Assembly: GCA_001953115.1 (NCBI GenBank)
Contig: LSSL01007739.1
Location: forward strand, 1 to 15,901
Direction: 5' to 3'
Source: Smittium mucronatum
Lineage: Eukaryota > Kickxellomycota > Harpellomycetes > Harpellales > Legeriomycetaceae
DNA: 15,901 nucleotides
The translations under genes were made by a program, and so were the position numbers. Positions 1-11,653 of this stretch are shown here, piece by piece (position 1 is the stretch's first letter; each line of letters begins with the position of its first letter). The notes under the pieces were generated by a model. It searched no databases. It worked only from the letters and a program-made list of their open reading frames with translations, and was not told where the DNA came from.

Positions 1-158
1 ATTCAAAAAAAGTACACATGATTCCAAAAAAAAAAAAGTGAAAATTGTTTGGGAAAAAGTAAAACCAATTATAAAATAAGTGAAAATGATTGGGTAAAAA
101 GCAATATCAATTTTAAAAAAATTAGTTTTGAATTCAAAAAAAGTATATTTTGTTTGGG
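1..158 (+). repeat. Left arm of inverted repeat, two 42-bp tandem units
   Basis: Tandem units starting AAGTGAAAAT begin at 36 and 78; the second runs to about 113. A shared tail of AAAAAAATTRGTTTTGAAT type follows, ending at GTTTGGG (152-158). This arm is 37 bp shorter than the right arm: one 42-bp unit less, plus five extra A residues in the A run at about 26-37. Confidence 0.8.
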
Positions 159-1036
159 ACAATATTTTACAATCGCATTTTCCATCAGAAAACTTGTTCT
201 AAAAAAAACAACATCTTTAAAAAATATCGATAATAGACTATATTTTAGGCTCAATGATTACTGTATGATTAAAGGCATATGGGATTGGTTAATAATAATA
301 AAATCCCAAAGAATTTTATATTTTCAAATTATCAAAATTAATTATGTCTGGCTATTTTTGATTTATATTTACATCGATTATTATTTATCCCATACTATTA
401 ATAGCTAATGTTAAGTTTATTGACTTTAAAATGAACAGTGTTGTGATAAAGGTTTCAATATTAAGAAGATTGCGAAAAATTTATACCAATAAATATGATA
501 AATGTAGACATTATGAAATATCACTCTCAAAACATTATGGTAACCTTATTTATGAAATATCAAACCAAAAAACAAACGTGTTGAATTTTTTTCGCTACTC
601 CCCTGAACTAATATAGTAATCTGTATTATTTTTGACTCCACATTGAATATCTCATTATTATAAAAGAAACCAATTATATATATTAATTAGGAAAAAGAAC
701 CCAACATCATTCAATAATATGCTGAGTATTATAAAAGTTATTTAAAAGTTATTTTATTACCAAATACCGTTTTTAACTAAAAAAAAATTATCGTTTTTTA
801 TTTTTTAAGAACCGATGGGTATAAATAATATAAAAATAAACCTAATTGAAATGAACCCTTGCAGATTTTACAAGGCATATTAAAGCTAATAAAATTCGGA
901 AAATATACCTATGTTTAAATAAATGCGGGGATAAAATGGATATCAATTATTTATTCAAGATATTTAAAACTAGTTTGAAATATAATTGGAAGGTACCCAT
1001 ATTTAATGTGAATTTAAATTAATGGTTTTAAAATTC

Positions 1037-1231
1037 CCCAAATCAAATTTACCTTTTTTGGATTCAAAACCAATTTTTTTAAATCTTATATTGCTTTTTA
1101 CCCAATAATTTTCGCTTATTTTATAATTGATATTACTTTTTACCGAATCATTTTCACTTATTTTATAATTGGTTTTACTTTTTCCCTAATAATTTTCACT
1201 TTTTTTGGAGCCATATGTACTTTTTTTGAAT
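1037..1231 (-). repeat. Right arm of inverted repeat, three 42-bp tandem units
   Basis: Read on the minus strand, units starting AAGTGAAAAT, AAGTGAAAAT and AAGCGAAAAT begin at 1201, 1159 and 1117, exactly 42 bp apart. The third is partial, to about 1083. The inner tail, to 1037, matches the left arm. Outside the arm, 1232-1270 is T-rich and not matched within the window. Confidence 0.8.
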
Positions 1232-1375
1232 GATTTTGAAATGGCATAGTTTAATGTTTTTTTTTAATACAACTAGATAAAAACTTGTTCATCTCGTAAA
1301 TAAATGCTGTTTATGCTTCTAATCGAAACACTAAACTATCTTAGAAAATATGAAAAAATCCACTCAGTAATTATT

Positions 1376-1402
1376 CTATTAAACACGGTGTGTTTCTAAT
1401 AG
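1376..1402. repeat. Small perfect-core hairpin
   Basis: AAACAC and GTGTTT pair across a GGT loop, and the outer CTATT and AATAG pair after a two-base bulge. It stands alone, with no T run directly behind it and no adjacent gene, so I assign no function. Confidence 0.45.
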
Positions 1403-1610
1403 GAAATTGGAATATAAAATTATCTGCTGTTGGTTTAAAAATTAAAACTTAATAAAAATTGGTATTTTTTGGTAACCGTTAAATACTTTATATATTTTTA
1501 ATTGGCTGAAATTAATGGAGGTTTGAGACTTTTTAATCCCTTATGATTTTTTTAAAACCAGAAAAAATTAAAATATATGTATATATATATACTATCATAG
1601 ACCCATGCAA

Positions 1611-1622
1611 CCCCCCCCCCCC
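1611..1622 (+). repeat. C12 homopolymer run
   Basis: Twelve consecutive C are followed by GCCC, in sequence that is otherwise very poor in C and G. A (TA)n tract lies just upstream at about 1575-1591. Confidence 0.9.
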
Positions 1623-4391
1623 GCCCTGAATAGCACATGAATAATTTGGGGGAAATATGTTTTTAAATTTAATATGCGCTGTAATTTATGATAAATAAAC
1701 TCAATACAAAAATATATTTATGAAAATATTTATCTATATAAAGAGATATATGAGAAAATTAGGTCAATATATAAAACTATACCCAATTGTATATTTGAAT
1801 ATATGGATTTTCAATTAATATTACATTTTTTACCATATGTATAAAATTATAATTATTTATCTATTTATCCATTTAAATATTTAATAAAAAATTGATTAGG
1901 TCTCTGTTGAAATATAATTGCTTTTAAATTTTATTTCTGTGAACTTTTTGACTATAAAATTTATGATTTGGAAAAAACCACATAAATTTTCAATCAACAA
2001 ATCGGTATCTCGAAAAAAAACTCATGCCCCTTCGATTTAAGCTACATATATTAATCTTTAGGTGACTATTATTATATCTTCAACTAAATAATTTTACAAT
2101 ATTCAAATATCTCTGTTATCTGTAAAAAATTGTGAAAAAAAATGCTTTTCAAATCATATCGAGTACTATTTACTTTATTTATTATTAAAATTTACGCGGA
2201 TTTAAGACAAGAATGGTGATATTAAAATATTGTCTGTATTTTAAAATGTTTCTTTAAAATATTTTTACATCTCAAATATACCAAAATAAAAAATAATATT
2301 CAGATTAAAATTTTTATTTTTAATATATTATAAATAATCTCATTTTTTGGAATTTGAATGATATTAATTTGAAAAATTAATTTTTTTTTTTGGGATTTAT
2401 CGATAAACATAAATAAACCAATGATATTATTCAATTTCTTCGCTAATTAGTCGGAAAAAAAACAAAGGTTATTTTGAAATATAATAATTTTTTTAGTTCA
2501 ATGTGCTCTCTTTGAATTTTATTGAATTTAAATGGAATTTATGTGTCAATCATGTAGCTTTTTTGAGTGATTTTATATGTTTTTTTCTGCAAAAAATTAA
2601 GGGAAAAAATATTGTTTTAAAAAAAACCTGTATAAATGTGATTTTATAAGAAATTAAGGAAAATTCCATTAAGTATAAATTTGGGTGTTTTCTATGTGCT
2701 TATTCTAAACTTCTCTTTAATTATTTAATTTATTAGAGTCTTTTAGAGAAATTAATTTCACAGATTTAACTTGATATCTGAACCTTATAATATATCAAAA
2801 GGATATACTGTTGAAAATTTTGAATAAAATTTGATATAGAAAGCCTTATTCTGTTTTGAGGATTTAAAGTAATCGAAATTTTTTAATAAAAGCATGATAA
2901 TTTCTGAGAGTGAAAAATTTTGCGAAATTTTTTTTTTTTTATTCACAAAAAATAGAAAATCACAACAAATATACTTAATTTTACAAAACTTTTAACTGTC
3001 ATTTTTTACTGATTTTACTTTTTTTAGATAAAATAAGCACTTTTTACTTATAACACAATTTTTTTATGGACTTGATTTAAAAAAAAATCCATTACTTTTA
3101 TCTATTTTGGAATCTTATAAACTATAAAAAAATAATTTTTGTGTAAAAAGTCATTTATATAAAATTAAATCTAATTTAGGATATTTTTCAGGGAATTGAG
3201 ATTTAAAAAAATCCCAATGCCGAGAATTTCTATCTCAAATCACTGAATGATATTCATTAGTGAATAATATAAACCTGAAAATCAGACCCCTCCACATTTA
3301 TTTAGTATTTTTTTGGAATTAAATTTATTTTGATATTAAAAATATATATTAAATAAAATATCTGATTTTTTGGAAAATTTTCAATTTTTCCGGATCAATC
3401 TAAGAATTTCAAGTACTCTTATAAAGTATTTGTTTGTAAGCACAAATATTTTATCATTATATTGGTAATATTTTTAGGATGATAAACATAATAAATTTAT
3501 TTATTTTATATTTTAAAAACGTCTATTGTACAGTATTCTATAAATAAATTTTCGACTTCAGAAATAGCTATTAAGATTATCTTATATTAAAAACCATTTT
3601 TTTATAATCAAATAGGAAATAAATATGAAATAGAAGTTTTATCATTTTAAGATTTAAAAAATGTAATTTTACAAAGTAAACTGTTCATTAAAAAACCAAA
3701 AAAATATTCTTCTTGTGAATAATTATTAAATGTAATTTATTACGATAAAATATTTTAAAACTATAATAAATTATCGAATTTTCAATACTATTGGATAAAA
3801 TCTCTATAAAAAAAATGGGAAAATATTGTTAAATTTTATAAAGAACTGATATGATAAATTTGTCAAAAATTTTAATAAAAATTATTCCGAGTCATAGGCT
3901 GTTTAATATTGTGATAAATATCAAAAAATAACATATAGCGTAATTTTCTGTCATTGGGTACATATCTTAATTAATAATACTTTCAAAAAAATATTTGAGC
4001 TACCTGAATAATTTAAGTTTTGATAAATGAATTTCTTATCACATTAAATATATTTTAGACTGAATTTATTGCTTTTTATATATGAGGAATTTTTTTTATT
4101 ATATCAACCCCTCTCTAAATATTATATTTTAGTGGCATATATATTAGGATATTTGTAATGGCAGAAAATCATCCAATTCAATCATAATTTATTCCATAGA
4201 ATATCTAATTTTTTTCTAAGTTAAAATCTATCTCTACATAAATTTATTAAGGTAGAAAGTAATTTAATTTACTCCGATATGATATTTATATTATGAACCT
4301 AATGGTATGCAGAACAAAAGATATTATCAAAAAAACTTAATATATCCTGAGTTTTTATTTAAAAAAAACTAAAATGTGATCTTTTAATAAA

Positions 4392-4410
4392 AATATATAT
4401 ATATATATAT
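4392..4410. repeat. (AT)n microsatellite
   Basis: About nine uninterrupted AT units. A second tract of similar length follows about 80 bp later (4491-4510). Confidence 0.9.
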
Positions 4411-4490
4411 CTTCAAAAAAAAGAGTATATTATATGTAAGCTATTAAAATCATTTTTTATACCATCAGAATATCTAATTTTTATACAGTT

Positions 4491-4510
4491 ATATATATAT
4501 ATATATATAT
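4491..4510. repeat. (AT)10 microsatellite
   Basis: Ten AT units between ACAGTT and AGTG. No gene is nearby. Confidence 0.9.
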
Positions 4511-6201
4511 AGTGTTTTTAGCTTTTAGGGAGTTTTATCTAAATATTTCAAAATTTTGGCTCTGTAAAATATAAATAGATAACCTCTGCTTTTATCAATT
4601 TAGTTTTTGGATCCCCATAAATCATAACTTGATTTTTTTTAGGATAAAGTCTGTTATATTTATGATTTTTTGAATTTATAAAATTACCAAAAAAATATTT
4701 GAACATTCCGTAATTTACTGGATCACTTTTAACTTTGATTAACTTAAAAAAATCTTATTTCAATACTTTAATTGACTCATAAAGCGTCATATTCACATTT
4801 TTACAATACATAAGAATCAATAAGACAGAAAATAAACACATAATTAATATATTTAGACAAATAATTACAATCTAATTATGTCTTAATATCTTGGAATTAT
4901 ATATACTCATACAGATATATCATAAGTAAACATCAATTATAGCATCATTATTAATAATTCAGTTAAATAAAACAAAAAAGATCATATTTTGTGTGATAAA
5001 ATCCATTTTTTAAATTATCATTTGAAAATTTTAAAATCTTCCGGTTTTAGAATTTTTTTTTTCATTTTTAAATTGATAACTAGCCATTTTATTATTCATA
5101 ATTGAACGGAAATTTTAATAAAAAATGCTATTTTTTATTAAGCAAATTATAAACTGCAATAAAATAAATTGATAAAAATATTTATAAATAGTTTTCCTAT
5201 TCGTATTGAAAAAAATATATGTATATTTTAAAGTGTAGTTTTTTACTCATTTTGATTCAAAAAACGCATTTATCGTTATCTCAGTGCTAACAACTTCAAT
5301 AGTGTTTAGGGTAAAATAAGTGTACTTTTTATCTATATTAAAATAAAAAAATAGATAAGCCGTTTAAAAAAAAGGTTTTAAAAATACTTTATTTGCTAAA
5401 AAAAACTTTTTTTAAGGCGCTAATATACTTTATTGATGATAATACTGATAATTTTTTAAAAAATAATATATATTTAATCTCATTTTCGATTTAATTTCAT
5501 AAATAAATGAATAATAGCAATAAATTTCAACAAATGTGCTTTTTTAAGTTTTTTTTTAGTCTTTATAATAAAATTGAGACATCTCTAAAATTTTCTGGAG
5601 CTTACCGATTATATAAATATTTTTTCTAGGTTAATTGGTTTATCTTTTGAAATAATAAATAAATTTTATTATAAATTATATAAAACCAACAATTTTTTTT
5701 ACTAAGACGAATTATTAAGTTTCTCTTCTTTTAAAGAAAAAAAAAAACTTATATTATTATATGATTTAATTTCCATAAATTTATTTTTCATATTTAAATA
5801 ATAGTATTTTAACTAAAAAAATCTTTGATTTAATTTAATTTAATGCTATTAATCTTAATTTTTCGGTTTTAATTTTTGAGAATTTTCCAATAATTTCTAT
5901 TTAGATTATTCACAAAAATAAAAATATTTTTTTTAGTTATCTATATTAAAAGAACTTTTCATTAAATTTATCTCCTGATAATAGCTAAAAAGTATATTAG
6001 GGGGTTTATATAGCTAGAATAAAAACATTTTACAAAAAAATTAAAAAAATTAAAATTAAAATTAAAATAAACTAAATATTTAGAAATATATTAAATTTTT
6101 ATGAGAATGAAAGAACTTTTATGTTCGCCTGGTTAATAAAATAAATTTTATGTGAAAATAAAAAATATATATTGATCATAAGGATGAATATATGTGTTTT
6201 A

Positions 6202-6410
6202 TGTGGATGTGAGAGCCATGTGTATTTGAGTATTAGGTGGGGATTTTGTGATCTAAGCGATATTGAGCACAACTGTGTTTATTGGCTATTTTTTAATTTT
6301 GATTCCAAAATTTGCTAATAACCGGCAAATCATTTCTCAGATTTTTTTATTGTTAATCCAATTGGATATAAAGTTTATAGTTTGGTGCATTTCTCTAATT
6401 TGCACTAAAT
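6202..6410 (+). repeat. Left inverted terminal repeat of the 1.7-kb element
   Basis: Shared landmarks with the right arm include GTGGATGTGAGAGCCATGTG at the outer end, AGCACAACT, TTTGATTCCAAAATTTG, ACCGGCAAA, TTTGGTGCATTT and, at the inner end, TTTGCACTAAA. Mismatches and small indels are spread through the arm. Confidence 0.9.
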
Positions 6411-7700
6411 TGTTGTTATTTTACTGATAAAGCTATTTATCAGATACGAAGTCGATATATGTTTAAAATCTTTTATTAAAGCTTAAAAGGAACCTTAAAT
6501 AAAATTCTGTTGTTTAATTAAAGTATATTTAGATATCCTAACAAATATAAGTCTCATAAGTCTTTGATCTGAGAGTATATTTTAAATAGAGGATTAATAG
6601 ACCTGATTTAAGTTAATTTTTTTTGTTTTAGAATGTCATAAGTTTTTTTTTAAGACTCTAATCTTAAAAAACCTATATCTGTATGAATTGATATCAATAC
6701 GAGGATTTTTGGATAAATAGTGAGTTTAAATAAATATAATTAAACCCCTTTTTTAAAAAAATAAGGTAAAAAGTAATATGAAATAAAGTAATACCACAAC
6801 TTTAAATCAAATTACATTTTATGATATTATTCTTATATAAAAATTAAGCTTAAATGTAAACGGCTCTACTAAAAAACATGATTTAAGTTATGGATTATTA
6901 AACAAAGGATTATTAATAAAAATATCAGGTTTTAATCATCTAATTAGTAATTTATCTTCCTCTGATATATGAAAATTTTATTTAAAAGATAAGGACTTGA
7001 TCGATTTTGGTACTATTAGATAGTAATTTCTTTTTAGAATAATCAAGTTTTCTATTTATACAAAAATTTATAAATATTTTATTATATTTTCGATATATGC
7101 CAAAATAGAGAAATAAGATCAAATTAAGGGGGTATTAGTTAAAAAAATTATATATTGGCATTTCGGCAAGCTTTTTTTTTTGAAAAAAAATAGGGGAAAT
7201 ATAAATATTGATAGCTTTAATAAGAATTTCTGTTTCAAAATGGTCTATTATATTTTTTTAAAAATATTTTCATATAAAAGTGACTATAATTTATACCTTT
7301 TTTTTTTTTTTACGCAGAATTTGTTTATAATTTTTACTTATGCAATTTTTGAGCTTTTATTTAAAGCATGAATTTCTGAACCAGAACTTTTATTCTAAAT
7401 AATCATTTGAAAAGGAGAATTAAACGAAATTTTATAATATTTTTCATTCTATTGATTTCAAAATTAAGTACTCTAAAACAAATACCAAGAAAATATAAAG
7501 TCTCGATATGTGTGTTATGTTTTTCAAACTCAGTTTATATCAACGAATTTGAATTTTTATTCTAATAAAAGCAAGATTAAGTAACTTTTTAAAGAGCGTA
7601 GGCAGATCTCGCATAACATTATAAATCAAATTTATAATATTTTAGCTTTAGATAGAACAGATTTATTTTTTTTAATTCTTAGGGGGACAATATCACTAGT

Positions 7701-7906
7701 TTAGTGCAAATCTAGATAAATGCACCAAAATACAAAATTTATATACAATTGAATTAATAATAATAAAATACGAGAAATGGTTTGCCGGTCATTAACAAAT
7801 TTTGGAATCAAAAATAAAAAAATATCCAATAAACATAGTTGTGCTAAATACCACAGACATCAAAATCACCACATAATGCTCAATTCACATGGCTCTCACA
7901 TCCACA
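7701..7906 (-). repeat. Right inverted terminal repeat of the 1.7-kb element
   Basis: Read on the minus strand, it carries the same ordered landmarks as 6202-6410. Similarity fades inward of the TTTGCACTAAA motif, though a weak trace may run about 15 bp further. Confidence 0.9.
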
Positions 7907-8528
7907 TACAATATATATATATTTAAAAATATTAACATAATAGAAATATTGCACAAAAAATCTAAAATCAAATAAAAATTACTAAATTCTGTTGTTAGCT
8001 GCGTTTTACGGTACTAAAATCTATAATTGACTAATAAAAATACATCCGTTTTTTATTGGAATAAATTTCGGAATTTTGTAAAAAAATAAGTTCTTTTAAA
8101 AAATCCAATAAATTTTCATTTAATACATGCTATAAATATGAATATTATTTTCAATGGTAATATAGAATATCAAGAACGCTGAAAGTAGTTTATAAAACAA
8201 AAAAAACAATAAAAATATAAAGTCACATAAATTTGAATAGTTTTTGTACTATTTTTAAAACTCATGATTTAACTTAAATTTTCTAAGCTTTTAAAAATAG
8301 AAGTTTTAAATCATTTAAATTTATTTCAATATTTACGAGTATATCTTAAATATTTATTACAGTTTATTATTTATCGATTAAGATATTTTAATTCTAGACT
8401 CTTGAAAATCCCACTAGTGTTTAATTTATAATATATTTTAATATACCAGAGAATATATAAATGTGGGGTTATAGTTTTTAAATATAAAATGTTAGATTTA
8501 GATGACTTTGCAAGCAGTTGAGATTGTT
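7907..8528. other. A+T-rich spacer, no gene seen
   Basis: No coding frame or RNA gene is supported. Immediately outside the 1.7-kb element is an (AT)n tract (7910-7921). A 12-bp perfect inverted repeat is at 8250-8261 (CTATTTTTAAAA) and 8289-8300 (TTTTAAAAATAG). With this composition it could be chance. Confidence 0.5.
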
Positions 8529-8558
8529 TAAAAAACTTTTCACAATTTTTTAATAGTG

Positions 8559-8589
<31 letters not shown>

Positions 8590-8650
8590 TCATTTTTATT
8601 AAGTTTAAAAATAAATTCTGCGTAAAAAAAAACTTTTCACAATTTTTAAT
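8529..8650 (-). mobile_element. Small retroposon-like insertion between direct repeats
   Basis: Direct repeats at 8529-8554 and 8623-8650 share AAAAAACTTTTCACAATTTTT and AAT, differing only in the lengths of the A and T runs. They enclose about 68 bp. Read on the minus strand, the insert is a body of about 31 bp beginning CGCAGAATTT, then AATAAA a few bases before a run of about 19 A, then (CA)n, then the second direct repeat. That order (body, poly(A), target duplication) is the layout left by target-primed reverse transcription. The body is too short to name its source, and may be a heavily 5'-truncated copy. Replication slippage between the A and T runs is an alternative, but does not explain the unique CGCAGAATTT stretch. 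Confidence 0.5.
8556..8590. repeat. (GT)n followed by T-run
   Basis: About eight to nine GT units run directly into about 19 T. These form the (CA)n and poly(A) tail of the retroposon-like insertion when read on the minus strand. Confidence 0.9.
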
Positions 8651-10056
8651 GAAATTTTATTTGATCTATATCAAAAAAAATTTGCAAAAATATTCATTTT
8701 AAAGCTTTATAAGATACATAAAAGTACTAATAGCTTATTATTTTTTCAATTTTTTTTAAATAGTAATTGTTTTTTTGTTCCATAAATGGATATAAATCTT
8801 TAGAGTATGTGAAAAAGCTGAAATGGCAGATAATATTCAAAAAGAAAATGGATATGTTTAAATTTGTCTTTTATGCATTTTAATTCAAACGATGTAATTT
8901 TTTTCAATGTTTTCGAGGTAAATTTTAGCTGTTTTAATGTTTTAATTTTCTTTAATAAATTACTTTATAAAAATAATATCCATTTATATAGCGCATATTA
9001 AGGAAAATTTTATTGAATTTTCCAAAAATAAGGTTTTAAATCGATTTTCAAATTTTATTCCAATAGAAAAACTAAGCTTTTTTTAGTGATTATACAAAAA
9101 TTTTAACTCCAAAAAATGCAAATATAACAGAATTTAGTGATATTTTTCAGAATTTTGCGATGGGTATCAGATTTCGGGTTGGTAGTATAATATTTCTGTG
9201 ATGATAAAAAGCTAATTTATATACGTGTTTATATTATTTTGATAAAAATAATCTGAAAAAATATTCAAAAAAGGAACTTTGGTACTTTTTATGGGAGTTC
9301 GCGATTGTTTTTTCTAGTTTCATATTCGCGGCGTATTTTCGGTCTAATATTACAGATATAATAAATAATATGGTTTTTTGAGTAAACATTAGATAAATGA
9401 TTCTTTGATCTGGTGCTTACTTTAATTAGTGAATTAAGGTTTGAATGAAAACAGGTTAAGTTGATATCAAGCCTAAAAAAGCCTAAAAGATTCCATTTTT
9501 GATTTTTTATCTCTTTTTTGGTAAAGAATTCAATGTTATTTAAATTATTTAAATATATTTTAATATATTAAAAGCAAAATTTTAACTCCTGGTTTTTTTT
9601 TATGTTTTGAAGATATATAAAGAAGCTAAATAACCCCATTTATTATATTTATTAATTAAAGTTTAATTTTTTCCCACAACAATCGCTGAATATTTCAAAA
9701 ATATGGGTATCATTGTGACAAAAAATTTAATTTAATTTATCTGTTATTTCATAAATAATTATAAGATGAATTAATGTATGTATTTCAATATAGAACTTTT
9801 TATATATATAAATAATCGGGGGTTTAACTAAATTTATTGTCTATCGATTTTAAATGGATCTTCTTAGAAGATTATTAAATAAAAAAATACTTTTTGACCA
9901 TCAGATATGTTTATTTAACAAAAATAGGAAAATTCGAATTTAATATGCCGGATTTGAAGTACTTATGATAACAATCGTTTAAATTTGTATTATTTTGAAA
10001 TATTGGAAATATTTGGGATTCTGTATATTTTTTTAAATACAAAAAAATACAATTGG

Positions 10057-10089
<33 letters not shown>

Positions 10090-11649
10090 ATTCGTCGCTG
10101 AAAGGTAATATTATATTGCATATAATAAATTTTTTATCATAAAGAGTAAAAAAGAAATAGCTGTACTTAAATCATCTTCTTCATTCAATTATTATATATT
10201 CTGCCATTTAAACTAGAAACGGAATAGAAAAATTTCCCAAATTATTACCTATAATCAAGGGAAAAATAAACAAAGTATTACCATATAAATTATGAAATAA
10301 TATAATTGGAATTCGTAATTTTATTAAAAAACACAAACAACTGATAATCAAAATATTTCTACGGTCAAAAAAATAATTGAATATTAGTAATAAAGTTAAA
10401 AAAAATCAATCGTTTTTTTTTTTTGGAGGTTAGCTATAAATTTATAAGAAAATTATTTTTATTTTTTAAATTTACTTTATAAAAAAAATTATAAAATTTG
10501 AGAAAATTTCAGTAATATATTTTTTATTGTGCACTTTTTTAGATCAGTGAAATTTTTTCACAAAAATTTCAGGATATTTTGAATAAATATAATAAAATTA
10601 TTTATTTAAACCCTAGAGGCATAAATTTTAATAACAAATAAGCTCTATTTCATGTATTTTTTATTTGAATTGCAATTATCTTGGTTTTTTTAACTTGATT
10701 TTTTTCGGAAAGATTATAAAAGGTATTTTCCTTTAATATTGGCAAAATTTGAAATAAGATTCATTTTTTCTATTGTTTTTTTAGATTAGTTTATGCACAA
10801 TTTTTATAAATCAATATCCCAGTATTTGTCATTTTAATTTAAACAGAAAAAAATTCTCCTTTTTTTTCGATTCCACCTTTTTTTAAAAAGGAAATATGTT
10901 TTAAATACCCGAATACACGCAAAAAACATGACATTTAATAAATTATCGAGTTTATTTTGTGCTATTTTATATATTTTAAATGTATTATTCACTAATATAA
11001 AATATTAAAAATAAAAATTCTGTAAGGCAATTGTCAAAATAAAATAAAATAATGAAAAATGGCTTATAAATAATTTAAGGTAATCATAAATTTAAATGAA
11101 TCGTTAGTGCATTTTTTTTTATTCAAAGCAATACGCTTTGAATCTGAGAATTTTTCAAGTATTAATTTTTAAGATATGTTATATATATCCATACTCATCG
11201 TTAGCTAAGTCATATTCTCAAAAATATTCTCTAGATTTTTCAAGGAAAAAACACTATAATCTACGAAAAAGATACATAGTGTATTAAACATATATTTTAT
11301 AGAATATCACGATTATAATTTTTTTCAAATGCTCTATAGAAATTTACATCCCTTCAGCTGAATTAGTTTTCTTTTCAAGCATTTTTTAAATAGTTGTATA
11401 CGCCATAAAAATAGATAAAGGGGGTTAATGAAAGCACTTATTTTTTTTAAAAAATCAAATATTGTAATTTTATTAATGTTTTGAAAAGAGTTTAATATAT
11501 CCCAAGAGTATATTTTCAGATATTTTATTTCAATACATAAAAGGAAAATAACATAAAAACCGTCCAAAAAAGAATGAAGATATATTGGTTTCGCAAAGTA
11601 AATGGTCTTCTGGTTATAAAAAATATATATATATGGGGTTAGAAGGTAT
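8651..11649. other. About 3 kb of A+T-rich sequence without a supportable gene
   Basis: No frame encodes a recognisable protein. The 77-codon minus-strand frame at 11334-11567 begins at TTG and is rich in Ile, Leu, Phe and Lys, as expected by composition. A (TTA)10 tract is listed separately. I saw no RNA gene or large repeat pair. Confidence 0.55.
10058..10087. repeat. (TTA)10 trinucleotide microsatellite
   Basis: Ten uninterrupted TTA units. No gene surrounds them, so a coding role is not indicated. Confidence 0.95.
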
Positions 11650-11653
11650 TTAA

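Larger units (their letters stand above)
1..1231. mobile_element. Inverted-repeat (fold-back-like) element, left end cut by window edge
   Basis: Positions 1-158 match the reverse complement of 1037-1231 at roughly 85% by eye, gaps aside. The outermost matched bases in the window, ATTCAAAAAAAGTAC at 1-15, pair with 1217-1231. The left arm may run beyond the window, so its true terminus and any target-site duplication cannot be seen. Each arm carries a 42-bp tandem repeat, two copies on the left and three on the right. The 880-bp interior (159-1036) holds no recognisable transposase. A frame at 49-408 is open for 119 codons, but it begins at a TTG inside the arm and its first ATG is about codon 73. 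A 61-codon ATG frame follows at 431-616. I recognise neither. Long arms built from tandem repeats are known from Foldback/Galileo-type elements; that comparison is structural only. Confidence 0.72.
1232..6201. other. About 5 kb of A+T-rich sequence without a supportable gene
   Basis: Stop codons are dense in all frames and no frame resembles a known protein. The stretch contains homopolymer A and T runs, (AT)n tracts, one long C run and short hairpins (listed separately). I saw no tRNA or rRNA signature and no convincing long repeat pair. It is most simply read as decayed intergenic or transposon-derived sequence. Confidence 0.6.
6202..7906. mobile_element. 1.7-kb element with long inverted terminal repeats, probably non-autonomous DNA transposon
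   Basis: Positions 6202-6410 match the reverse complement of 7701-7906 at roughly 80% by eye. The outermost 21 bp, starting TGTGGATGTGAGAGCC, are identical. Both ends are bordered by TA (6200-6201 and 7907-7908), which would fit a TA target duplication as made by Tc1/mariner-type transposases. Because the flanks are themselves (AT)-rich, this border is not certain. The interior, about 1.29 kb (6411-7700), has no ATG-started frame of note; the 63-codon frame at 7180-7371 starts at TTG and encodes mainly Phe, Ile, Leu and Tyr. With no transposase visible, the element is either a deletion derivative or two copies of a repeat inserted head to head. The divergence between arms suggests an old insertion. 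Confidence 0.72.

Noticed and set aside
3015..5340. Possible direct repeat: TAAAATAAG..CTTTTTA at about 3028 and 5314
   Set aside because: Low-complexity similarity of about 25 bp with gaps, and the flanks do not align.
6761..6795. GGTAAAAAGTAATAT resembles part of the 42-bp unit in the left-hand element
   Set aside because: The match is only 15 A+T-rich bases and does not extend, so chance is likely.
7180..7371. 63-codon open frame with membrane-like residues inside the 1.7-kb element
   Set aside because: It starts at TTG, contains homopolymer-derived Phe and Lys runs, and overlaps a T-run repeat. The hydrophobicity reflects T-rich codons.
10868..10880. B-box-like TTCGATTCC
   Set aside because: It sits in a T run with no A box or acceptor-stem partner upstream.
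6747..11428. TTAAACCCC at about 6740 and AAAGGGGGTTAA at about 11417 as possible ends of one large TTAA-flanked transposon
   Set aside because: The ends do not match beyond the C/G run, and the span crosses other elements without any transposase.
11334..11567. 77-codon minus-strand open frame
   Set aside because: It begins at TTG, has a composition-driven residue content, and shows no similarity I recognise.
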